Shown: one piece after another, positions 1 through 8,750 of the stretch
Layout: every line of letters starts with the position of its first letter
Position numbering within the stretch: the stretch's first letter is position 1
Source of the DNA: Billgrantia lactosivorans
GTDB taxonomy: Bacteria > Pseudomonadota > Gammaproteobacteria > Pseudomonadales > Halomonadaceae
Length of the DNA stretch: 64,000 nt
Assembly: GCF_003254665.1 (NCBI RefSeq)
Contig: NZ_QHGY01000003.1
Location: forward strand, 248,286 to 312,285
Direction of reading: 5' to 3'
Program-made: the position numbers and the translations under genes
The notes under the pieces: model-generated
What the model was told of the DNA's origin: nothing
The model's database searches: none
What the model saw: only the letters and a program-made list of their open reading frames with translations

Positions 1-1
1 G

Positions 2-718
2 ACGATCAATGTGCACAAGGGCTTCAACGTGTTCAATCGTCGTCATATCCTGCCCGAGCTGCGCGACGCCGTGTCCACCCTCTCGGCCGACATGGTCTTC
101 CTGCAAGAAGTGCACGGCGAGCACAGGAAGCATCGCCTGCGCTACCACGACTGGCCCGGCGTGCCGCAGTACGAGTTCCTGGCCGATAGCATGTGGCCCG
201 AATTCGCCTACGGCCGCAACGCCGTCTACCCCGACGGCGACCACGGCAACGCTCTGCTGTCCCGCTTTCCGATACTGCACTACGAGAACCGCGACGTCTC
301 CATCGGCGGCACCGAGCGGCGGGGTCTGCTGCACTGCCAGCTGGCGGTTCCCGGCCAGCCCACGGTGCATGCGGTCTGCGTCCATCTCGGGCTGCGTCAC
401 GCGCATCGCCTGCAGCAGCTCAACCTGCTGTGCAAGCTGCTGGACGCCATTCCCGATGACAAGGCGGTGATCGTCGCGGGCGATTTCAACGACTGGCAGC
501 TGAAAGCCGACGGGGTGCTGGCCGAATGCGGGCTGCACGAGGCGTTCATGGACTGGCATGGCCGCCCGGCGCGAACCTTCCCGGCGCGCTGGCCCCTGCT
601 GTGCCTGGACCGCATCTACATCCGCCACGCCACGTGCCGAAACCCGAGAGCCCTCTACCGCAAGCCCTGGTCGCACCTCTCCGACCATGTCCCCCTGATG
701 GCAGAGATAGGCCTGTGA
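2..718 (+). CDS. ybhP: YbhP-like endonuclease/exonuclease/phosphatase family protein (5' end outside window)
   Basis: Member of the EEP metal-dependent phosphohydrolase fold. Visible motifs: the TINVHKGF opening strand, QEVHGEH with the metal-binding Glu, DFNDW, and a C-terminal [10 protein letters not shown] holding the catalytic Asp-His. A GTG at 11 could serve as a start, but the reading frame is open to the window edge and the residues before it (TIN) belong to the conserved first strand, so the true start is upstream. It overlaps clsB by 4 nt and heads the same three-gene order found in E. coli (ybhP-clsB-ybhN), which supports a phospholipid-linked role. Its substrate is not known. Confidence 0.85.
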   Translation, partial: TINVHKGFNVFNRRHILPELRDAVSTLSADMVFLQEVHGEHRKHRLRYHDWPGVPQYEFLADSMWPEFAYGRNAVYPDGDHGNALLSRFPILHYENRDVSIGGTERRGLLHCQLAVPGQPTVHAVCVHLGLRHAHRLQQLNLLCKLLDAIPDDKAVIVAGDFNDWQLKADGVLAECGLHEAFMDWHGRPARTFPARWPLLCLDRIYIRHATCRNPRALYRKPWSHLSDHVPLMAEIGL

Positions 719-1914
719 ATTTTCCATGGAAGGAAGGCAACCACGCCGAGCTATTGATCAACGGAAGCGAGTACTTTCCCGCCGTATTCGATTCGATTCG
801 CGCGGCGCGCCGGGAGATCCTGATCGAGACCTTCATCATCTTCGACGATGAGGTGGGTCGCGGCCTCAAGCAGGCGCTGCTCGAGGCCGCGGCACGGCAG
901 GTGCGAATCGAGGTGACGGTGGACGGCTACGGCACCGCGGACCTGAACAGCGACTACATCGAGGAGCTGACCGCGGCCGGGGTCCACATGCACGTCTACG
1001 ACCCCCGGCCGCGCCTTCTCGGGGTGCGCACCAACCTGTTCCGCCGCCTGCACCGCAAGATCGTGGTGGTGGACGGCGAGGTGGCCTACATCAGCGGGAT
1101 CAACTTCGGCTGGGACCACCTGCCGGAGAAGTACCGCATGGGCAAGCAGGACTACGGCGTGCGCGTGCGCGGGCCGGCCGTCGACGACATCCGCGAGGCT
1201 GCCCGGGCGCTGCTGCTCGAACACCAGGCGGTCGAAGGGCTGCCGAGGACCCTGGTGAGGAATGCCCCCGCCGGGGAGGCGAAGATGCTGCTGGCCACCC
1301 GGGACAACGAGCGCCACCGCACCGACATCGAGGATCAATACCTGCGGGCCATCCGCGCGGCCAAGTCCCGGCTGATGATCGCCAACGCCTACTTCTTTCC
1401 CAGCTATCACCTGTGGGTCGAACTGCGCCATGCCGCGCGGCGCGGCGTCGAGGTCACGCTGATCCTGCAGGGGCGCCCCGACATGCCATGGGCTCGGGTG
1501 CTCTCTAGCTCGCTCTACAGCTACCTGCTGAAGGAAGGCATACGCATCTACGAGTACCAGGAGCACCCGCTGCACGCCAAGATCGCCATTGTCGACGACG
1601 ACTGGGCCACGGTGGGCTCGAGCAACCTCGACCCGCTCAGCCTGTCGCTCAATCTCGAGGCCAATCTCTTCATTCGCGATGCCGCGCTCAACCGCCAGAT
1701 CCGCGAGCACCTGGAGCGCATGATTGCCGACAGCTGCCGCGCGGTCACGCTGGAGAGCGCGGAGAAGGGACGCTGGTGGCGCATTCCGCTGATGTTCGTC
1801 AGCTTCCACTTCCTGCGCCACTTCCCGCTCAGCGCGGGCTGGCAGCCGGCCCATACCGCCAGGCTCGAGCCGCTGACCCCCAAGCCGAAGCGCAAGCGCC
1901 GGCTGCTGTTCTGA
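715..1914 (+). CDS. clsB: Cardiolipin synthase B (phospholipase D family)
   Basis: About 399 aa. Forms cardiolipin by transferring a phosphatidyl group between phospholipids at the inner membrane. Two HKD motifs are visible: HRKIVVVDG from about residue 113 and [10 protein letters not shown] from about residue 287, each followed by the G-S/N-N run typical of PLD enzymes. The start chosen is GTG 715 (protein begins [14 protein letters not shown]), because this matches the N-terminus of E. coli ClsB and gives a GTGA overlap with the upstream stop, implying translational coupling. A longer in-frame extension from 526 lies inside ybhP and is not credible. Confidence 0.92.
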   Translation: MNFPWKEGNHAELLINGSEYFPAVFDSIRAARREILIETFIIFDDEVGRGLKQALLEAAARQVRIEVTVDGYGTADLNSDYIEELTAAGVHMHVYDPRPRLLGVRTNLFRRLHRKIVVVDGEVAYISGINFGWDHLPEKYRMGKQDYGVRVRGPAVDDIREAARALLLEHQAVEGLPRTLVRNAPAGEAKMLLATRDNERHRTDIEDQYLRAIRAAKSRLMIANAYFFPSYHLWVELRHAARRGVEVTLILQGRPDMPWARVLSSSLYSYLLKEGIRIYEYQEHPLHAKIAIVDDDWATVGSSNLDPLSLSLNLEANLFIRDAALNRQIREHLERMIADSCRAVTLESAEKGRWWRIPLMFVSFHFLRHFPLSAGWQPAHTARLEPLTPKPKRKRRLLF

Positions 1915-1930
1915 GCCGCAAGGAGTGTTC

Positions 1931-2905
1931 ATGAAGGTTGCCGACCGACCGACCCGACCCCGGCCTTGGCTCCGCTGGCTGAAGCATGGCGTGACGCTGC
2001 TGTTCTTCATCCTGATCGCGGTGCTGCTGGTCTCGATGGCACGCAACGTCGACTGGCCCGAGGTCGTCGAGACCCTGCGCGACTACCGCCCGCTGACCCT
2101 GGCGGCGGGGGTGGGCATCACCGCGGCCAGCTACGCCGCCTTCAGCAGCTACGACCTGCTGGGCAAGCGCTACACCGGGCACGGGCTGTCGGCCCGGCAG
2201 GTACTCCAGCTGGCCTTCGTCTGCTACGCCTTCAACCTCAACCTGGGGGCATGGGTCGGCAGCCTGGCCATGCGCTACCGGCTCTACACCCGCCTCGGGC
2301 TTGGCGTGGCGACCGTCACGCGCATCCTCAGCGTGAGCCTGATCGCCAACTGGCTGGGCTACATGCTGCTGGCCGGCGTCGTCTTCTCCGCGCGGCTGCT
2401 CGAGCTGCCGGCCTCCTGGGAGATCGGCGCCACCGGGCTGCAGCTCCTCGGCGTCGGGCTGCTGGCCACCGCCTGCGGCTACCTCGCCGCCTGTCGCTTC
2501 TCCAGACGGCGCACCTGGCACGTGCGCGGGCACGAGATCGTGCTGCCGCCGCTGCGGCTGGCGCTGTTGCAGGCCGCGCTGGGCGCGGCGAACTGGTCGC
2601 TGATGGCGCTGCTGGTCTATCTCCTGCTTCCCGAGGGGGTGTTCTTCCCCAGCATCCTCGGCATCCTGCTGATCAGCGCCGTGGCCGGGGTGATCACCCA
2701 CATTCCCGCCGGTCTCGGCGTGCTGGAGGCGGTGTTCCTCGCCCTGCTGCAGCACCAGGTCGCCTCGAGCCAGATCCTCGCCGCCCTGATCGGCTACCGC
2801 GCCCTCTACTTCCTGCTCCCCCTGGCGGTGGCCTGCGTGCTCTACCTGGTGCTGGAGCGCAGGGGCAGGCAGCGCCAGAGGGCGGAAGCCGGCCACGAGG
2901 GGTGA
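1931..2905 (+). CDS. ybhN: YbhN / UPF0104 inner-membrane protein (lysylphosphatidylglycerol synthase TM-like)
   Basis: About 324 aa, almost entirely hydrophobic, with around eight membrane segments and a basic C-terminus. It belongs to the family whose membrane region resembles the flippase part of MprF. Start ATG 1931 sits 5 nt after AAGGAG (1920-1925). A GTG at 1925 is also in frame but overlaps that ribosome site. It follows clsB by 16 nt, completing the ybhP-clsB-ybhN operon. Biochemical role unknown; a part in lipid translocation or cardiolipin handling is an inference from context. Confidence 0.85.
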   Translation: MKVADRPTRPRPWLRWLKHGVTLLFFILIAVLLVSMARNVDWPEVVETLRDYRPLTLAAGVGITAASYAAFSSYDLLGKRYTGHGLSARQVLQLAFVCYAFNLNLGAWVGSLAMRYRLYTRLGLGVATVTRILSVSLIANWLGYMLLAGVVFSARLLELPASWEIGATGLQLLGVGLLATACGYLAACRFSRRRTWHVRGHEIVLPPLRLALLQAALGAANWSLMALLVYLLLPEGVFFPSILGILLISAVAGVITHIPAGLGVLEAVFLALLQHQVASSQILAALIGYRALYFLLPLAVACVLYLVLERRGRQRQRAEAGHEG

Positions 2906-2983
2906 GCGCGCCGGGGCGGGCGCCCTGTTCGCGTCCTGGCGAATGGCTTACCCTTGGTTTCCCTGTGTTGCACGAGAGAAGCC

Positions 2984-3730
2984 ATGGCAGGTTCTGCATC
3001 GCGCCGCCTCCCTTACCATGTCGCGGATACCATCAAGGGCTGGATCGTGGACCGCCAGCTGATGCCGGGCGATCGCCTGCCCAGCGAAACCGAACTGATG
3101 ACGACCCTGGGCGTCTCCAAGGGCACCGTGCGCGAGAGCACCCGGGTGCTGGAAGCGCAGGGGCTGGTGGTGACCCGCACCGGCCCGGGCGGCGGCGTCT
3201 TCGTCTGCCGCATGAGCGAGGCGAAGGCGACTTCGTTGCTGAGTCACTACTTCTACTTCCAGGACATCTCGATTCGCGACATCTACCAGGTCCGCCTGGC
3301 GCTGGAGCCGGAGCTTGTCGCCTCGCTGGCCGGCAAGGTCGCCGCCGCGGACCTGGCCCGCCTGCGCGAAAGCCTGCACAGCTATGCGGCCCCGGCTCCC
3401 GACATGGAGAGCGAGCGGCAACAGCACATCGACTCGCTGCGCTTTCACGAGATGCTGGCGGAGCTGGCCGGAGGCAACCCGCTGCTCTCCTTCATCATCC
3501 GCTTCACCGTCCAGGTGCTCTCCGACCTCACCGTCTATCGGCGGCTCTACGAGCCTGGCGACCACCAGATCGGGCCGACCGGCTGCCAGTATCACGCCCG
3601 GCTGCTGGACGCCATCGAGGCGGGCGACGCCGACCGGGCCCACCGGCTGATGCGCGAGCACCTGCTCTCGGCCCAGGCGGTGATGAACGACAACGAGGCC
3701 CAGGTGCGGCGCGGCTTCCTGCGCGACTGA
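2984..3730 (+). CDS. GntR family regulator, FadR/FCD subfamily
   Basis: About 248 aa. N-terminal winged helix (YHVADTIKGWIV..., residues about 10-75, with the SKGTVRESTRVLEAQGLV recognition region) and an all-helical FCD ligand-binding domain. Start ATG 2984 gives MAGSASRRLPYHV; an upstream in-frame GTG adds nothing conserved. It converges on the amidohydrolase operon at 3742-7122 (11 nt apart). The 18-bp palindrome in that operon promoter (7177-7194) has the size and symmetry of a GntR operator, so this protein is its likely regulator. Ligand unknown, probably a small carboxylate or carbamoyl compound. Confidence 0.85.
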   Translation: MAGSASRRLPYHVADTIKGWIVDRQLMPGDRLPSETELMTTLGVSKGTVRESTRVLEAQGLVVTRTGPGGGVFVCRMSEAKATSLLSHYFYFQDISIRDIYQVRLALEPELVASLAGKVAAADLARLRESLHSYAAPAPDMESERQQHIDSLRFHEMLAELAGGNPLLSFIIRFTVQVLSDLTVYRRLYEPGDHQIGPTGCQYHARLLDAIEAGDADRAHRLMREHLLSAQAVMNDNEAQVRRGFLRD

Positions 3731-3741
3731 GGCCCGCCGGC

Positions 3742-5007
3742 TCAGGCCGGGCCGCCGGCCCGGACCGTCGCGCCAAGATCGACGAGGAAGCGCATCAGCA
3801 CGCGGGTGGCGCGTTCGGCGTCCGCGACGCTGATGGCCTCGTCCGGGTGATGGCTCAGGCCGTCCCGGCAGCGCACGAAAAGCATGCCGATGTCGGTCAG
3901 GTCGTGCATGGCCAGGCCGTCGTGTCCGGCACCGCTGAACAGCCGCTCGGCGGGCTCGTCGCAGGCGCGGCAGGCGCTCTCCAGGGCTTCGACCAGCCAG
4001 TCGGCGCAGGCCACCGCCTCCGCCTGGTAGGTGCGCTCGTCGCGCAGCTCGAGGCCGCGCGCCCGGGCCAGCCGCCGGCAGGCGCCGATGATCTGCTCTC
4101 GGCCGCGTTCCCGCACCGCGGCATCGGGGGAGCGCAGCTCCAGCGTGAAGTGCACCTCGGCGGGAATCACGTTGACGGCGTTGGGCCGTACCTCGAGCTT
4201 GCCGACCACCCCGACGAGATCCTGGGTGGCGTTCAGGATCCGGTCCGCTTCCCCCACCATCGCCGCCGCACCCACCAGGGCGTCGCGCCGCCCCGGCATC
4301 GGCGTGGTGCCGGCGTGCCCCGCCTTGCCGCGCACGACCAGGCGATGGCGTTCGATCCCGGTCAGCGCGGTCACCACGCCCACCGCATGGTCCCGCCGTT
4401 CCAGCACCGGCCCCTGCTCGATATGCACCTCGACGAAGCCGATCACCGATGCCGGCCGGCGGGCGAGCCGGGGGATCTCCTGCGGCTTGCCGCCGAAGGC
4501 CTCGAGGGCCTCGCCGAGCGTCGTGCCGTCGGCGTCGCGGGCCGCGAGGCTGGCCGGGTCGAAGGTGCCGGCCAGGGCGCGGCTGCCGATCAGGGTCGAC
4601 TGGAAGCGCGTTCCCTCCTCGTCGCCGAAGGCCACCACCTCGACCCCGTAGGGCAGTTCGCTGCCGGCCTCCCTCAACGCCTGCAGGGCCTGGAGGGGCA
4701 GGGCAACGCCCAGCATGCCGTCGTACTTGCCGCCCTCGACCACTGTGTCCTGGTGGGAGCCCATGATGAGGGTCCTCTCGCCCCGTCGCGCCCGCTCGTT
4801 GCGGCCCACCAGGTTGCCGGAAGCGTCGAGTTCGGGGGATAGCCCGGCCTGGCGCATCCAGTCGGCGATCGGCGCCAGCACCGCCCGGTGCTCGTCGGAA
4901 CAGAACAGGCGGGTGACGCCCGGGCCGGGCCGGGAGTGGCGCGCGGCCTCGTCCAGGCGCGCCATGAGTCGGTGGCCCAGGGACGCGGGCTTGGGGGAAT
5001 CGGTCAT
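3742..5007 (-). CDS. M20-family Zn hydrolase (allantoate amidohydrolase / N-carbamoyl-L-amino acid hydrolase type)
   Basis: About 421 aa, usual length for the hydantoinase/carbamoylase family. Metal-site motifs visible in order: GSHQDTVVEGGKYDG, GDEEGTRF, EVHIEQGPVLE and GAGHDGLAMHD. The family hydrolyses N-carbamoyl or ureido bonds and releases ammonia and CO2; the exact substrate cannot be told. Start ATG 5007 has GGAGGT just upstream; an in-frame ATG at 5025 is a weaker choice. Last gene of the yfcC-DUF1028-hydrolase operon, 14 nt after the DUF1028 stop. The 3' end carries a GC hairpin (3747-3763) facing the convergent GntR gene. Confidence 0.82.
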   Translation of the reverse strand: MTDSPKPASLGHRLMARLDEAARHSRPGPGVTRLFCSDEHRAVLAPIADWMRQAGLSPELDASGNLVGRNERARRGERTLIMGSHQDTVVEGGKYDGMLGVALPLQALQALREAGSELPYGVEVVAFGDEEGTRFQSTLIGSRALAGTFDPASLAARDADGTTLGEALEAFGGKPQEIPRLARRPASVIGFVEVHIEQGPVLERRDHAVGVVTALTGIERHRLVVRGKAGHAGTTPMPGRRDALVGAAAMVGEADRILNATQDLVGVVGKLEVRPNAVNVIPAEVHFTLELRSPDAAVRERGREQIIGACRRLARARGLELRDERTYQAEAVACADWLVEALESACRACDEPAERLFSGAGHDGLAMHDLTDIGMLFVRCRDGLSHHPDEAISVADAERATRVLMRFLVDLGATVRAGGPA

Positions 5008-5021
5008 GCGACCTCCGTGCA

Positions 5022-5723
5022 TCAATGGGTGGGCAGCGAGGCGAGGAAGGCGGCGAAGTCGGGGGCGCGCACGCGGCGAGCCAGGGCTCGCAGCGCGCCG
5101 GCCGGGTCATCGTCCCAGTCCACGCGCAGGTCGATCGGTGCGGCATCGAAGGACTCGATGCGCAGGGCCGCCGAGCGCGTGCCGCGGCTGTCGCCGCCCG
5201 CCTGCAGGGCGGCCTCCAGCGTCTCGATCAGCGTCTCCAGCAGGCATGTCTCGTAGCCCACGCGGTAGCGGGGCGCGACGCCCTCCGCCCAGGCGGCCTC
5301 GGGGTTGGTGCAGGCCAGCGTCAGGAAGCGTCTCAGCAGGACCTCCACCACCGAGGCATCGGCCAGCAGGTTGCCGGCCGCGGCCACCGTGGGGCGCAGC
5401 TCGGCGGCCACCACCGGCCGGTTGTCGCCGCCGGAGTGCACCGCGGCCTGGCCGTCGGCAGCCATTACCAGGCACTGGCGACGCGACGCCCCGGCGTCCG
5501 CCTCGACGACCTGGCGCAGGGCGTCCGACGCGGAGCCATGCCGCCTCAGCGCCCGGCGAATGCCCTGGGGATACCACGGGTTCGTCGCCAGCCCCTGGGT
5601 GGCGCAGGCGCCCAGGCCGCGCCAGGCATGGTGGACGTAGCCGCCCACCGCCACGCCGCCGGTGGCGGTCAGCGCGGCGACCGTGCCGGTCGCCGGCTGG
5701 ACATGGAGAAGAGACAGGGTCAT
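5022..5723 (-). CDS. DUF1028 family protein (Ntn-hydrolase-like fold)
   Basis: About 233 aa. The family pattern is recognisable: an N-terminal strand, GGVAVGGYVHHAWRGLGACATQGLATNPWYPQGIRRAL, then DALRQVVEADAGASRRQCLVMAADGQAAVHSGG. DUF1028 proteins are predicted amidohydrolase-like but have no settled activity. It sits 7 nt after yfcC and 14 nt before the M20 hydrolase, so it is probably co-transcribed and may act on the same imported compound. No signal peptide is seen, suggesting the cytoplasm. Confidence 0.8.
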   Translation of the reverse strand: MTLSLLHVQPATGTVAALTATGGVAVGGYVHHAWRGLGACATQGLATNPWYPQGIRRALRRHGSASDALRQVVEADAGASRRQCLVMAADGQAAVHSGGDNRPVVAAELRPTVAAAGNLLADASVVEVLLRRFLTLACTNPEAAWAEGVAPRYRVGYETCLLETLIETLEAALQAGGDSRGTRSAALRIESFDAAPIDLRVDWDDDPAGALRALARRVRAPDFAAFLASLPTH

Positions 5724-5730
5724 GGCGGGC

Positions 5731-7122
5731 TCAGTAGCCGACCAGGTGACCGATCACCAGGCCGACCCAGGCCAGCAGGTACACGAGCACCATGAAGGGC
5801 AGGATCGCCTTGAGCCACTTGACGTAGGAGACCCGGCCCAGGGCCAGCATCGCCAGGGTGCCGCCGGAGGTCGGCACGATCAGGTTGGTCAGGCCGTCGC
5901 CCACCTGGAAGGCGGTGATCATCAGCTGGCGGCTCATGCCCACCAGGTCGGCCACCGGGATCAGGATCGGCATGGTGACCAGGGCCTGGCCGGACCCGGA
6001 AGGCACGAAGAGGTTGATCGCGCCCTGCACCAGGCTGGCCATGATCGCCGACAGCGCCCCGGGAATGCCCTCGATCAGGCCGCTCAGCCCGTGCACGATG
6101 GTGTCGATGATCTGCGCCTGGTCGAGGATCACCTGGATGGAGGCGGCCAGGCCGATCACCAGCGCGCCGGGCGTGACCTTGGCCGCCCCTTCCATCATCT
6201 GCGCGACGATCTCGTTGGCCGAGAGCCCGTTGGCGATGCCGATCACGATAGCCATCAGCAGGAACATGCCGGCGATCTCGTTGATGTACCAGCCCTGGGT
6301 GAACACGCCCACCAGCATCGCCGCCAGGCCCAGGATGAACACGCCCAGGGTCAGCTTGTTCTGCCGGGTCAGGCGGTACTCATCCAGGGACTTGGTCATG
6401 GCCTTGGCGTTGTCCGGCTCCTCGAAATCCATCCTCACCACCCATCGGCAGATATAGAACGACAGCAGGGCCAGCGAGGAGATCACCAGCAGCGCGCGCA
6501 GCCAGGCACCCGAGAAGGTGGGCAGTTCGGCGATTCCCTGGGCCACGCCCACGGTGTAGGGGTTGATCGGCGAGAGGGCGAAGCCGATGCCGATGCCGCC
6601 CACGGCCATGGTGGTGCCGACCAGGCTGGAGCAGCCGATGGCGCTGGCGATGAGCACCGCGATGGGCACCAGGGCGATGTTGTTCTCGAAACCCACGGCC
6701 ACGCCGAAGAAACCGTAGATGAAGGTGCCGGCGGTAATGATGATGTTGCGTCGCTCGACGCCGGCCCGGTTCACCGCCACGCCGATGGCGTTCTCCAGCG
6801 CGCCGGTGCGCTGCAGGATATGGAACAGGCCGCCGGCGATGAACACGATGAACAGGTAGAGCGATGCCTCGTTGAGGCCGCGGGGCACCGCGACGAAGAT
6901 ATCGAAGGGGGAGATGGCGCCGACATCGTCGAGGTACTCGAAGGATTCCGGTACCACGACGGTGCGCCCGTCCTCCTCGACCCGCTCGTACTCACCGGCG
7001 GGCACCACGAAGGTGAGGGCATAGGTCGCCAGCAGGATCATGAAGATCAGTACCATGGGGTCCGGGACCGTCTGGTACCACTTCCTCTTGCGCTGAGTCA
7101 GCGTCTGGTCGGTCGATTGCAT
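5731..7122 (-). CDS. yfcC: YfcC family transporter (C4-dicarboxylate anaerobic carrier / AbgT-like superfamily)
   Basis: About 463 aa with around twelve membrane segments. The sequence opens with a cytoplasmic tail, then PDPMVLIFMILLATYALTFVVPAGEYER, the typical YfcC start, with GVAVGFENNIALVPIAVLIA and LVPTSGGTLAMLALGRV deeper in. Family members move peptides, amino acids or carboxylates; the substrate here is most likely the compound handled by the two downstream enzymes. First gene of its operon. Promoter elements lie at 7177-7204. Confidence 0.87.
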   Translation of the reverse strand: MQSTDQTLTQRKRKWYQTVPDPMVLIFMILLATYALTFVVPAGEYERVEEDGRTVVVPESFEYLDDVGAISPFDIFVAVPRGLNEASLYLFIVFIAGGLFHILQRTGALENAIGVAVNRAGVERRNIIITAGTFIYGFFGVAVGFENNIALVPIAVLIASAIGCSSLVGTTMAVGGIGIGFALSPINPYTVGVAQGIAELPTFSGAWLRALLVISSLALLSFYICRWVVRMDFEEPDNAKAMTKSLDEYRLTRQNKLTLGVFILGLAAMLVGVFTQGWYINEIAGMFLLMAIVIGIANGLSANEIVAQMMEGAAKVTPGALVIGLAASIQVILDQAQIIDTIVHGLSGLIEGIPGALSAIMASLVQGAINLFVPSGSGQALVTMPILIPVADLVGMSRQLMITAFQVGDGLTNLIVPTSGGTLAMLALGRVSYVKWLKAILPFMVLVYLLAWVGLVIGHLVGY

Positions 7123-7176
7123 GTCGTTGTCCTTGTTCGCCGAGCGCCGGCGAGGGGAGTACCGACGCCTACAGAA

Positions 7177-7204
7177 AATTTATCATGATAAATTGGCGGG
7201 TCAA
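7177..7204 (-). promoter_or_regulatory. Promoter with overlapping 18-bp palindromic operator upstream of yfcC
   Basis: On the minus strand TTGACC (7204-7199) is followed after 16 bp by TAAATT (7182-7177), a fair sigma-70 match. A perfect palindrome, AATTTATCATGATAAATT (7177-7194), covers the -10 and most of the spacer, where a bound repressor would block transcription. The start codon of yfcC is about 55 nt downstream. Likely bound by the convergent GntR regulator at 2984-3730. Confidence 0.65.
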
Positions 7205-7290
7205 GGAACGGGGCGAGCTCAAGGAATGCGTGTCCGAGGCTCTGGGCCGAAAAAGTAGCGGACCGAGCGAGCGGTGAGGTCCTGAGGGCA

Positions 7291-7701
7291 TCAAGCGTCG
7301 GATGGCATAGCCGCCGGATCCATCCAGAATGACTCCCAGACATGGCCGTCGGGGTCCGCCAGCGAGCGGCCGTACATGAAACCGTGATCCTGGGGCGGGT
7401 TGATGTCCGCCGTGCCGCCATTGGCCGAGGCCGCCTGGCACATGTCATCCACCGCCTCGCGGTCATCACAGGAGAGGGCCAGCATCACCTCGCTGGAATC
7501 GGCCGGCGGAATCGGTCGGTCGGTGAAGGTGCGCCACTTGGCATGGGTGAGCAGCATCACGTGGATCGTCTCGCTCAGCACCATGCACGCCGCCGTCTCG
7601 TCGGTGAAATGCGGGTTGTTGGCAAAGCCGAGCGCCTCGTAGAACGCCATCGACTTGTCGAGATCGGCCACGGGCAGGTTCACGAAGATCATGCGCGACA
7701 T
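7291..7701 (-). CDS. VOC family protein (glyoxalase/bleomycin-resistance fold)
   Basis: About 136 aa. Opens MSRMIFVNLPVADLDKSMAFYEALGF and ends with ADPDGHVWESFWMDP, both standard VOC features, with the C-terminal Glu as a metal ligand. Start ATG 7701 follows GGAGAGCC. The LSETIHVMLLTHAKW segment is typical of the PhnB-like/lactoylglutathione-lyase-related group often annotated without substrate. Stands alone; function unknown. Confidence 0.85.
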   Translation of the reverse strand: MSRMIFVNLPVADLDKSMAFYEALGFANNPHFTDETAACMVLSETIHVMLLTHAKWRTFTDRPIPPADSSEVMLALSCDDREAVDDMCQAASANGGTADINPPQDHGFMYGRSLADPDGHVWESFWMDPAAMPSDA

Positions 7702-7790
7702 GAGAGGCTCTCCATCGGTTGGGGGGTCGGTAGGTCCTCTCCTGTATCGAGCGGGCGGCGATGAATTCGACAGGGCGGTGCCGATTCTCC

Positions 7791-8315
7791 TTACGCCGTG
7801 TACGGCAACCGCGCATCGCGCCGCAGGCGCAGCATGGTGATCACGTTGGTCAGGAAGATCAGGCTCTCGGCGATGGTGCCGCCGATGGAACCCGCCAGCA
7901 CGTTGCTGGCGACCCAGCACAGCGCCGCGGCGGCCAGCGTGACACGCATGGGAATGCCGCTCAGCATGAACATGCCGTAGGTGCCGAGCAGCCCCGCGGC
8001 CAGGGCCGGGATGTCGCGCGGGCCGCTCCAGGTCAGCAGAGCGACTGCCAGGGTGGCGAGCAGCATGCCGAGCATGATCGCTCGGTTGCGCCGGAAGCGG
8101 CGCACCAGGGCGATGCGCAGCACGATCAGCGCCGAGATGCCCGCGGCCACCCAGCTCTCGAACAGGGCGAACTGCGCGGCGAAGGCCACGTTGGCGAACA
8201 GCAGCAGCACGAACAGCCGGTCGTCGCGCTTGCTGGCAAAGGCCACGATGCACAGGGCCAGCGCCACCAGGCTGACCCCCTGGCCCAGCAGCCACCTCAG
8301 GCCGATCTCTTCCAT
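7791..8315 (-). CDS. ygjV: YgjV family inner-membrane protein
   Basis: About 174 aa with five or six hydrophobic helices. LGQGVSLVALALCIVAFASKRDDRLFVLLLFANVAFAAQF and a C-terminal ESLIFLTNVITMLRLRRD fit the YgjV family of small membrane proteins of unknown role. Monocistronic as far as can be seen. Confidence 0.75.
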   Translation of the reverse strand: MEEIGLRWLLGQGVSLVALALCIVAFASKRDDRLFVLLLFANVAFAAQFALFESWVAAGISALIVLRIALVRRFRRNRAIMLGMLLATLAVALLTWSGPRDIPALAAGLLGTYGMFMLSGIPMRVTLAAAALCWVASNVLAGSIGGTIAESLIFLTNVITMLRLRRDARLPYTA

Positions 8316-8463
8316 GCCGGTGTTCCGTTATCGAGCTAATGAGATTCGAGCTTAGCACGGCGATGCCCTTCGGGTGGGGCAGCAAAGGCGGCTGGCTTGG
8401 AAGGGTGGCGGCGGCTGGTCTACGCTGCGGGACGCGTAATCGAAACCGCAGGCGAGGTGCGCG

Positions 8464-8679
8464 ATGGCGAAGCGTTTCAAGGTGGGCGACCGTGTCAGCT
8501 GGAACTCCGAGGCGGGGCGGGTGAGCGGCAGGATCGTTCGCGTGCATACCCGGGACACGGAGTACAAGGGCCACAGGCGACGCGCCAGCGAGGAGGAGCC
8601 GCAGTACGAGATCCAGAGCGACAAGACGGACCACATCGCCATGCACAAGGACTCGACGCTGACCAGGGTCGACGACTAG
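8464..8679 (+). CDS. DUF2945 (HVA1/TUDOR-like) small protein
   Basis: 71 aa. MAKRFKVGDRVSWNSEAGRVSGRIVRVHTRDTEYKG followed by YEIQSDKTDHIAMHKDSTLTRV is the full DUF2945 pattern, a small SH3/Tudor-like beta barrel. Widespread in bacteria; role not established. Start ATG 8464. Confidence 0.88.
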   Translation: MAKRFKVGDRVSWNSEAGRVSGRIVRVHTRDTEYKGHRRRASEEEPQYEIQSDKTDHIAMHKDSTLTRVDD

Positions 8680-8750
8680 GGCCGCCGCCATGCAATGCGT
8701 CGCGGAATGACAGATAATGAGCAGGTTAATGACCGACTCCGCGAGGCGCC

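Noticed and set aside
526..714. Longer N-terminus for clsB
   Set aside because: The extension lies wholly inside ybhP, has no family similarity and the GTG at 715 matches the known ClsB start.
1966..4842. Very long plus-strand open frame (over 950 codons)
   Set aside because: It crosses ybhN, the GntR gene and part of the hydrolase; it is an out-of-frame shadow of high-GC genes with Arg/Pro/Ala-rich nonsense.
5662..7188. 508-codon plus-strand frame rich in His, Gln and Asp
   Set aside because: It is the antisense of the membrane protein YfcC and DUF1028; the composition is a by-product of membrane-helix codons.
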